From: Obelidium mucronatum
Taxonomy: Eukaryota > Chytridiomycota > Chytridiomycetes > Chytridiales > Chytriomycetaceae
Length of the DNA stretch: 64,000 nt
Direction of reading: 5' to 3'
NCBI GenBank assembly: GCA_025765595.1
Contig: JAIVFH010000097.1
Coordinates: forward strand, 62,001 to 126,000
A program made the translations under genes and the position numbers. This document shows, piece after piece, positions 56,364-64,000 of this stretch. Position 1 is the first letter of the stretch. Every line of letters begins with the position of its first letter. The notes under the pieces were generated by a model. It worked only from the letters and a program-made list of their open reading frames with translations, was not told the origin of the DNA and did no database searches.

Positions 56364-56546
56364 TTGCAGTTTAAGGGCTGAAATTATGTTCCATTTTTTT
56401 CAGGCTGTGTCTGAGCAGCTGGTTGTGAGACGCTTCAACCAGAAAAAATTGTAGACGCACGTCACGCATTTATTCCTACACGTTACTTCAACAAACGACG
56501 CGGTGACTTCCGTAAGTTCTTTTCCCCCGTCTCTCTAAGAATTCTC

Positions 56547-58071
56547 TTATTTTGTTCGCTCATTAGCGCTTCTGCTTCTTTTCTGAGTCGTTTCCTCCGA
56601 GCCAATCTCGTTTTTGAAACCCTCCTTATCTTCAACGTCGACATTTTCATGTTTTCTTAACGACCTTCTCGTTATTTCAACCTGCGGCGACGCTTCAGGA
56701 GATACAAGTTGTTCGACATGAGTGGACACTGTCTTTTGCATCTTGGCAGGCTTTCGTGGAATAATGATTTCATCTTGATCAGATTCCTGAAATACTGCCG
56801 GACTTGCAGTTGCTGGGGTGTTACTTTTTCGAAGTCTCGCTGAAGACCGTGTGGGTTCGACGCGTGGGCGGCTGATGGCCGGTATCTGATAGATCGCTGT
56901 CTTCTTCGCTATCTCCAAGATCTGGTTCGCTCTCTGAATCAGATTCCTCTTCGCTTGATTCGTTGGCAATGAATTGATCCGTTGGTATTCTTCTTGTGAA
57001 TGCACGCAGGTATGGTGGGACTGGGGATAGGCTTGTTTCCTTTTGCAGCTTTAGCACCAAGGCTCTCACAAGCAGCCGGAGAATCAAGTTTCGTTCCCGG
57101 TTTATCCCCTTTAGCCATCTCCACCAGCAGCAGTTTGCCCATTGACAATCCCTTCATTTCGTTGAACCTGTATCAAATGCGGTTCCAACTGCATATGCGC
57201 CGTCAAAGCCCCACCAGTCGCCAAATACAACCGACAAACATCACAAAAAAACGGCGTCACAACCATATGCCTCTTCATATGATCCTTAAAAGTCGTACTC
57301 TGATTAAACGCCGCCGGACAAATCTCACAACCAAACGGTTTATCCCCCGAATGGATCCGATCATGCCTCTTCAAATCAGAGCTCGTTAAAAAAGATTTGA
57401 AGCACTTGCCGCAGAAATACGGTTTCTCTCCTGTATGGCTACGGAGATGGTTTTTAAGGTTCACTGAGATGCAGAAGGCGGATGGACAGAACCGGCACTT
57501 GAATGGTTTCTCGCCCGTGTGGGTACGCATGTGGGTTGTGAGTGAGCTGTCGGCGTTGAAGGTCATTTGGCAGATTTCGCATTGGAATGGTTTTTCTTGG
57601 CTGTGTTGGAGCATGTGGCGGTGCAGGGATGGGGTTGAGCTTAGGATTTTTTGGCAGATTTCGCAGCGGAAGGGGCTTTCTTTTTCGTGTGTTGATTTGA
57701 TGTGGTCGTGGAGGTGGCCTTTGTAGGTGAATGATTCTTGGCAATGAGGACAAGAGTGTGATGATGGTTGGGGTTTTGTGCGTTTTTGGCGTTTCTATAA
57801 GCAAAGTAGAGGGCATTGAATCAGATTGTATTCTTGTTCATAAGAAGAAGACTGACGGCTTACACTTTTGTTCGTGGTTTCGACGGTCTCTGGTTTGATC
57901 ATCGTCGTTATCACTGCCGCCAATTATGCCATCTTCCAAAGAGACGTCATCTGACTGAAAGTTTAACGAGTTGTCTTCGGATTCGGGGAGAAAGGTTGGC
58001 ACTGGTAGCAGCAGATAATTGTCGTCATGTTTCGGTGACGTTATGGCACTGCTCCTGTCGATAAGATCCAA
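56547..58071 (-). CDS. C2H2 zinc-finger transcription factor with seven fingers
   Basis: Exon 1 (about 58071-57862) is acidic (DLIDRSSAITSPKHDD, EDGIIGGSDNDDDQ). Exon 2 from 57794 encodes seven consecutive fingers, for example CPHCQESFTYKGHLHDH, CEICQMTFNADSSLTTHMRT and CGKCFKSFLTSSDLKRHDRI, with TGEKP-type linkers. The finger frame stops at 57111. Downstream open frames to 56547 are acidic and Lys-rich (SSEEESDSESEPDLGDSEED; EII-IPRKPAKMQK) and may be the continuation after single-base errors. The exon 1-2 junction is also one base off. A sequence-specific nuclear regulator is likely; target unknown. Confidence 0.7.
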
Positions 58072-58288
58072 AAGATCATTTTAACTTTTTGGAACTCATT
58101 ACAACAGCGATATTGTTTTGGTGGGGAGTTGACGAGCTAAAAGATCGACAAGGCATCTCACATTTGGGATAAAAATGAAGAGGGACATGATCATCTCTCT
58201 GTCAACCACTATCAAACAGTCTCTGCAGAATCATAATCAAACTAGAGGCAGAAAATCATTGTAATAATATTTATTGTAGTAAGCAACA

Positions 58289-59257
58289 ATGGAGACTTGG
58301 GAGCTGAACAAAGAAAAAAAAATGGTCTCGTTGGCAGGCAACGACTCGTCAACCATTGCGCTTGGAATATATATTTTCTGCGTCGTTATCGCGCTGATTC
58401 AAGTCGCTTACTTTCTCAATTTCGTGATCCGTCGAGAGTCGGTTATTGACAGCAAAGGACTCACAAGCCCGTTCAATGTGACACTGTTGGGCTCCATACT
58501 AGGAATCATGCTCTACAGTATTTTTAATATTCTGCTCATTGTATTGCCGGCGTCCGCTATAATTACGCATGAGGTCTTACGGTTTCTTGCGACAATCAGT
58601 CTTGTCATCATGGAATCGAGCTACATGTACTACTCCTACATTCGCTCTAAAGATGTTCTACGTTTTCATAAACCTACGTTGAAGATGACTCAGTATTTGT
58701 CGGTTTCCGCTCCCGTCATATTTCTCTTTAAAATCATTGCCTCGGCGTTATTTGAGTTCAATAGTTCACCTACCTCCGAGAATAGAATAGTCATGAAGTA
58801 TTTAGTAATCGCTAGTTTAAATTTGGGCGGCATGCTGACCAGTTTATTTGATACTGGATTGTTGATCAGTTTCATAATGTATCTGAGAAGGACTCTCAAT
58901 TGTGGTGAAATCGAAGAAATGAAACCAGAGTTTCGCGTTATTGCGTGGCATGGACTAGTTACTTGTTCGATATGTTATTTAGCTGTTTTCGATATGTCTG
59001 TAGTGGGGTTAAGCATTGGATTTGGAGGACTTGCTTTGGAAGATTACTCAATCACAGCCCTTACGGCCATATTTGCTTGGATGATGGTCATGATCATGGG
59101 GGTACTGATTCGCATGAAAGTGAAGCTGTGTGAGGCAAAAGAGGATGGAAAGACGCATGTTGTCGAGGAAATTAAAAAACGCGCAAAGGAAGCTGAGGAA
59201 TCCTATGTGCGTCAAGGTAATCTTTCGACACAATGCAAAACGGTTGAGGTGGCCTAA
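58289..59257 (+). CDS. Seven-helix membrane protein, tandem family member 1
   Basis: An intronless frame of 322 residues. Seven hydrophobic segments are visible: IALGIYIFCVVIALIQVAYF, FNVTLLGSILGIMLYSIFN, VLRFLATISLVIMESSYMYY, FLFKIIASALF, LGGMLTSLFDTGLLISFIMY, IAWHGLVTCSICYLAVFDM and ITALTAIFAWMMVMIMGVLI. A polar loop EIEEMKPEFRVIAWHG is shared by all three copies. The C-tail (KKRAKEAEESYVRQ) is helical and charged. I recognise no established GPCR family; sensor or receptor function is a guess. It is about 30% more divergent from copies 2 and 3 than they are from each other. Confidence 0.75.
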   Translation: METWELNKEKKMVSLAGNDSSTIALGIYIFCVVIALIQVAYFLNFVIRRESVIDSKGLTSPFNVTLLGSILGIMLYSIFNILLIVLPASAIITHEVLRFLATISLVIMESSYMYYSYIRSKDVLRFHKPTLKMTQYLSVSAPVIFLFKIIASALFEFNSSPTSENRIVMKYLVIASLNLGGMLTSLFDTGLLISFIMYLRRTLNCGEIEEMKPEFRVIAWHGLVTCSICYLAVFDMSVVGLSIGFGGLALEDYSITALTAIFAWMMVMIMGVLIRMKVKLCEAKEDGKTHVVEEIKKRAKEAEESYVRQGNLSTQCKTVEVA

Positions 59258-59377
59258 AAAAAGTAAAGAATATGATTTGATGGAACCGTTTATTGTTGAA
59301 CCTCGACAAATGCGTTTGCGACAATGTAAACAATGAAGTGTGAATTTGACAATGGAAAATATCTTGAGCTTTAAAAA

Positions 59378-60274
59378 ATGGGATCCTTCATTCGCGAAGA
59401 GTCTTCCCATATCGCCGTTGCAATATACTCTGCGTCTGTGTCGCTTTCTGGAATGCAGGTCGTTTACATTATCTACTTTGCGCGGTATCAAGAATCTGTG
59501 AAAACCATCAAGCAATTCGCGTCTCCTTTCAACATGAGTCTTCTTGGATCTATTTTAGGAGTTGCATCCTATAGCATTATCAGTGCCATGCTTGTAACAA
59601 AACAGTTCAAACAGGCTGTATCTGAGGAAGTATTACGATTCCTGGCCTCAATTAGTCTAATCTTTATGGAAATGGGCTACATGTATTACAGTTGGATCAG
59701 ATCCAAGGACATTCTTCGTTTCCATAGACCCTCTTTTCGCATCAACCAATTTCTTACTGGTGTTGCGCCTCTTGTATTCTCTTGTAAAATAATTGCAGTA
59801 TCTCTTTACGAGTTTAATAGTACGCCTTTATCTGATAATCGATTGACCATGAGGGATCTCGTTATTTTTAGCTTGCTGTTGGGAGGATTGTTGACTTGTG
59901 TGTTTGACACGACTTTGTTGGTCAGTTTCATAGTATATCTGAGAAAATCCGTTGACGGAGGAGACATTGGAGAAATGAAACCAGAGTTCCGAATCATTGC
60001 ATGGCATGGAATAGTTGCTTGTTCTCTCTGTTACTGTGGAATTGCAATCATGACTTATATTGCAACAGATCCTGACATACTTTTGGAACATTATTATTCG
60101 ACTGGGCTGGCTTCTCTGTTTACCTTGGTTCTCGTGATGATTATGGGTGCTTTGATTCGAATGAAAGTGCAGGTGTTTCTGACCAAAGAACGGGAGCTTA
60201 CAACTGATCGCGTCGAGATTGTCAAGAAAGCGATCGGGAAGAGTTTGTCGAATCTGAATTTGGCTACGGCATAA
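59378..60274 (+). CDS. Seven-helix membrane protein, tandem family member 2
   Basis: 298 residues, intronless, starting MGSFIREESSHIAVAIYSAS. It shares with member 3 the phrases SPFN-SLLGSILGVASYS, YYSWIRSKDILRFHRPS, GGLLTCVFDT, EMKPEFRIIAWHGI and CYCGIAIMTYIA. The extracellular and cytoplasmic loops differ more than the helices. The tail is short (IVKKAIGKSLSNLNLATA). It is preceded by a GACAATGGA phrase like that before member 3, suggesting a shared promoter element. Confidence 0.75.
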   Translation: MGSFIREESSHIAVAIYSASVSLSGMQVVYIIYFARYQESVKTIKQFASPFNMSLLGSILGVASYSIISAMLVTKQFKQAVSEEVLRFLASISLIFMEMGYMYYSWIRSKDILRFHRPSFRINQFLTGVAPLVFSCKIIAVSLYEFNSTPLSDNRLTMRDLVIFSLLLGGLLTCVFDTTLLVSFIVYLRKSVDGGDIGEMKPEFRIIAWHGIVACSLCYCGIAIMTYIATDPDILLEHYYSTGLASLFTLVLVMIMGALIRMKVQVFLTKERELTTDRVEIVKKAIGKSLSNLNLATA

Positions 60275-60284
60275 ACATTTAAAA

Positions 60285-60405
60285 TAAACATGAATCGCGA
60301 TGCTGGGAAAGATGCTTTTCGCGCGGAGCTGATAAAGCCACTAAGGGATGCCGAGGAATCCTTTATACGATAATACTTTCAGCAAAATGCAGAACAGCAT
60401 TTTTT
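60285..60405 (+). pseudogene. Relic of a C-terminal tail from another seven-helix copy
   Basis: Between members 2 and 3 the DNA encodes AKDAFRAELIKPLRDAEESFIR and then stops. This matches the tail of member 1 (EEIKKRAKEAEESYVRQ), and the bases GAGGAATCCT plus GCAAAATGCA-AAC continue the match. It is a leftover of a deleted or recombined copy. Confidence 0.6.
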
Positions 60406-60495
60406 GCGGCCCGCTTTAAGCTTGATTTGAATCCGTTGTCCAGCTTGTGACAATGGAGACTGTAGACAATGAAAAAATGTCTTCAGTTTAAAAAT

Positions 60496-61410
60496 ATGGC
60501 CTCGCTCATTCGTGAAGAGTCTTCACACATTGCCGTTAGAATATACTCTGTCTCTGTGGCGATTTCGGTAATAGAAGTAGCCTATGTTATTCACTTTGCC
60601 ATATATCAAGAATCTGTGAAAACCATGAGGCAATTTGCGTCCCCTTTCAATATCAGCCTTCTTGGATCTATTCTGGGAGTCGCGTCTTACAGCCTTGTCA
60701 GTGCCATGATATCAACACGGGAGTTTACACAATTTCGTGGTGAAGAAGTACTGCGATTCTTGGCCTCAATCTCCCTCGTTTGGATAGAAATTTGCTACAT
60801 GTACTACAGCTGGATCAGATCCAAGGATATTCTCCGTTTTCATCGGCCGTCTTTACTCATCAACAAATTTCTCACATTTGTTGCACCATTTGTTTTCGCC
60901 AGCAAAATCATTTCAGTTGCTTTATGCGAGTTCTATAGTACGCCATTATCTGAAAATCGATCAACCATGAAAGATCTCGTTATTTATAGTTTGCTGTTGG
61001 GAGGATTGCTGACTTGCGTGTTTGACACGTCCTTGTTGGTTTGTTTCATAGTATACCTCAGAAAATCGGTTCAGGGAATGGATACAGGAGAAATGAAGCC
61101 CGAATTCCGAATCATTGCGTGGCATGGAATAGCAGCTTCTTCTCTTTGCTACTGCGGAATTGCAATCATGACTTACATTGCAGCAGATCCCGACATACTT
61201 TTGGAACGTTATTATTCGACTGGGTTGGCTTCTTTGTTTACGTTGGTTCTAGTGATGATCATGGGGGCGTTAATTCGAATGAAAGTTCGAGTCTTTCAGA
61301 CGAAAGAGCTGGAGCTGACAAATGACCGGGATGAGATTGTCAAAAAGGCAGTCGAGGCAGAAGAAACATACTTCAAGACTTTGTCAAATCTGACATTGGC
61401 TCCGGCATAA
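60496..61410 (+). CDS. Seven-helix membrane protein, tandem family member 3
   Basis: Starts MASLIREESSHIAVRIYSVS at 60496, matching member 2; an in-frame ATG at 60469 would add nine residues. 304 residues, intronless and intact. The helices and the EMKPEFRIIAWHGIAASSLC loop follow the family. The C-tail VKKAVEAEETYFKTLSNLTL is longer than in member 2 and resembles member 1's EAEESY stretch. Confidence 0.75.
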   Translation: MASLIREESSHIAVRIYSVSVAISVIEVAYVIHFAIYQESVKTMRQFASPFNISLLGSILGVASYSLVSAMISTREFTQFRGEEVLRFLASISLVWIEICYMYYSWIRSKDILRFHRPSLLINKFLTFVAPFVFASKIISVALCEFYSTPLSENRSTMKDLVIYSLLLGGLLTCVFDTSLLVCFIVYLRKSVQGMDTGEMKPEFRIIAWHGIAASSLCYCGIAIMTYIAADPDILLERYYSTGLASLFTLVLVMIMGALIRMKVRVFQTKELELTNDRDEIVKKAVEAEETYFKTLSNLTLAPA

Positions 61411-61526
61411 ATATTGGAGGAGTTAAAATAAACAACAAGATGCTTTTACATGATAACACAGTGATTCGCAATATCGGAAAAAGAAATGTAACATTATTCC
61501 TTTTGCCTTCACCAAACATTGAGAAC

Positions 61527-64000
61527 TCAGTCCAACATATCAATCAAATCTTGGTCATCTTCCTCTTCAACGGCCTCGATAGAAGCAGGCACCGATGATT
61601 CAACAGTGTCGGAAAAGAACTGCATAACATCACAATGTTAGGAGACAAATGTGGTGCAAACCAGACTAAAGTTTACCTCAACAGCATCTTGGCTGGTGTA
61701 TTCACTTCCCGAAACTTCGCTGTACTGAAATTAAGCCCACGGGATTGCTTTCTCTCTTCAGCAATATCCAGAATGGTTTAAATCTCTCTTCTTCTTGTTC
61801 CAAACAGAGGCGTTTGAGTTCAACCAACAAATCATTGAATCTTTTGTGATGCTTCTTATCGACACTTTCCTCTCTGAACGCCACGATACAAGTCAAAGCC
61901 TTGGCAAAATATTGACTTCCAATAGATTCACGGAGGAATGATACAACACGAGATGCCATTTGATTCATAGCAGCACCGGCGATTCCGGCGTCAGCGCGGG
62001 CCATGAGAGTCTTGAAATCGGTTACAGGGTCTGCTGTTCCAACCGACGTGATAGCACTGCCAGATACGGCATCAAATGTTGTCGCTGCCACACCACCGGA
62101 AATATCAGTTTGAGCTGCTGCTGCTGCATTAAGCACCGATCTTTCGATTTCTTTTGCATTGTCGACACCCTTTTTAAACCTCTTGCGATTGTCTTCCTTG
62201 TCCGCCTCAACTAATACCAGACATGAATATCCATGAGATTCGTCCACATCACATACCTTTTGTGAGTTCAAACGCTGATTTGAAGTCATCCAATGATCGT
62301 TTTGCGCGTTCAAGAACTTCAGGCATGGGTAACACGCCAGCAACAAATCGAGGATCTAAAGGAGGTAACTGCTTATCCTCAAGGTGTATCGCCCTGTGGG
62401 CGATACATTGATAGATTCTTTGGTATCCTGGGTTAAATAAATCGCATGGCTTGAAGGCTTCGCTAAGCTCGCTAATCGAAATGACTTAGGATTATCCAGC
62501 AGTGAATATTCTCTTACCCGTCGTCATCCAGAGCATTCATCAAATCCATGTCATCAATAAATTGATCAATCCTTTTGTCAGCTTCTGCCGTGTCCACGAT
62601 ACGATGATTCATTTTCTTTCGCTTCGATTCTCCTGCATTTGAAAGGCCACCTTGACTTAAAGCCGAGGCTGCCAAAGAAGCAGAAGAGGTTTGATCCACC
62701 CATGTTTGAGTCTGAGAGTTGGAACCTGGGTTCAACAGGAGAGGTGCCAGAGTAGTAAACGAATATTCGCGGACATCTTCTTTGAAAGGAATCTGAATCC
62801 ATGCACACCAGATCTTCTTTCCGATGTGGGGAATGAGGACCCCAAGTTTGGGGCCCGCGTCATCGGCGCGAACGTACCGAACGAGTGCATACATGTCCTT
62901 GGCTTGAAGGGAGAGAGCAAGGACTTCAAAGAGTCTTTTCGAGGTAGATGGAGAGCCTGGATCTGGAACGATTTGTATGGGATCGTTTATGAGCAGCTCT
63001 CTGGTGATCTATTTTTTTTTTTTTTAGTTGGAGCAACAGGACGAAGAGAAGCAACACCTACATCTGTACTTTTGATAAAGCCAAGAATCGAAAACCCTTT
63101 TGTGGACTTAAGCTTCATTGCTCCACGATCTTCTTCGCTAAAAGGAATTAAATCCTTTCCGTACTTGTAAGCGCGAATTAAATCATCCTTGCTGAGTTCC
63201 ACACTATCCATTACTTGATCCCCTGTGCCATCATCACCTTCTTCAAGATTCGGATCCTTCACCTTATACGTTCGTTCCATGACAACATCCCCTCGAAACA
63301 ATTCCCCTGCCACGTCAGCAGATTCCCCAACTGTATTAACGGCTTTGGACCATTTTTTGGCACTTGGTAACTTTGCTTCTTTAATCTTCGCGTAGCCCCA
63401 AACCGAAAAGCTCAAACTCGCGTCAATGTTGTCAAATGGATCGCCTAACGTCATCGTTGTACGAATCAGAGTTGTAGAACGAACTGAGCGGGCACGGAGA
63501 CTTCCCAACAATGATAAGGCTTCGACTGCGCTGAAAATATCCCCATTTGTGGCTTCGGAAAATGATCGCATGAAGCGTTCGTTGATGGCGCGTTGGGTTC
63601 TGTCTGTTTCTGGCGGAGGATCATCTTTGAAACCAAACCCTCTGACAAGGTTTTCCTTTAGATATCGGAAGAATCAATGAAGCAACTTACATAAGATTCA
63701 CTTTAACGTCGTAGTCGGATGCTTTCTTCAGTATCGGTCTTTGCATCGTCTTGGTTGATGGGTGACATGAAGTCTGAGAGAATGAATATGCTCTTGAGCC
63801 ACTTCAAATGCTTGCAATGCTTTTCCAGGAGAGCAATCGCGACAACAATTCCATCCACGACTTTGATGAGGTATGTGAGTATCATGGTCAACCAACTTGC
63901 TTTGAACAATACCATCTCCAGAGCCCTGCCCCTTCACGCATCCATCGGTTACAAACTGCAGTGTCTGTAAATTGGCCATTTCGATTTGTGTGTAGGTCGT
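61527..64000 (-). CDS. YKU80: Ku80 subunit of the non-homologous end-joining DNA end binder (5' end beyond the window)
   Basis: Exons run from 64000 down to the stop at 61527-61529. The N-terminal von Willebrand A domain is partly present (VALEHCKHLKWLKSIFILSD-type helix region; DGIVVAIALLE). The Ku core follows: LIRAYKYGKDLIPFSEEDRG, KLKSTKGFSILGFIKSTDVG, then MYALVRYVRADDAGPKLGVL and RIDQFIDDMDLMNALDDDG. A Ku C-terminal helical region follows (CDLFNPGYQRIYQCIAHRAI, ALTCIVAFREESVDKKHHKR). It ends in an acidic DNA-PKcs/Ku-type tail (EEEDDQDLIDMLD). Several short introns occur. It pairs with Ku70 at DNA ends and telomeres. Confidence 0.85.

Noticed and set aside
1..64000. tRNA or rRNA genes
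   Set aside because: Scanning for B-box-like GGTTCGAATC and folded cloverleaf arms gave no convincing candidate on either strand.

Overview
The window looks like nuclear DNA of an early-diverging (chytrid-like) fungus. It is dense with genes on both strands. Most genes carry several GT-AG introns of about 40-100 bases, and many proteins have Ser/Thr/Pro/Gln-rich disordered stretches. The content is fungal: GH76 and GH26 cell-wall enzymes, a Pho80-type cyclin, a verprolin, deoxyhypusine hydroxylase and Ku80. No lineage marker is decisive, so the chytrid label is an inference. Layout, 1-29 kb: the 3' end of a GH76 gene; a TMEM184/Ost-alpha protein; Ctf8; a long gene that appears to join an HVA22/REEP hairpin domain to HR1-C2-C1-C1 with no kinase; a complete GPI-anchored GH76; a small membrane protein; a GT17 transferase; Seh1; glyoxalase II; an unknown gene; an SLC26-STAS anion transporter; two Egt2-like class V aminotransferases around a Pho80-like cyclin; a TIR-like/TPR protein; a GPI-anchored GH26; TFIP11; deoxyhypusine hydroxylase; and an Hv1-type proton channel. 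29-36.5 kb: a membrane GT2-type glycosyltransferase whose 544-base intron is filled by about 17 short hairpins, then a gene-poor stretch with two decayed gene fragments, then a Myb-like gene. 36.5-45 kb: a host gene for a membrane-anchored, largely disordered protein. Its 53-base intron holds a 5,007-bp DNA transposon with 402-bp inverted repeats and convergent genes for a RecQ-like helicase and a DUF6589-like (putative transposase) protein. 45-50 kb: a FAM210-like protein, verprolin/WIP and two R-SNARE-like paralogs with proline-rich segments. 50-58 kb: ribosomal protein uS11, five same-strand single-pass membrane genes (three share a PPxY plus FxxT(V/I)xx(L/I)Y tail) and a C2H2 zinc-finger protein. 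58-64 kb: a tandem trio of seven-helix proteins and the 5'-truncated Ku80 gene. Several conserved genes are broken by single-base frame offsets, mostly one extra base in a short homopolymer. I treat these as probable consensus errors, but each could be a real lesion. The transposon, the seven-helix trio, TFIP11 and the GT2 gene show none, so error is not evenly spread. Exon borders were read by eye from splice signals and frame continuity.
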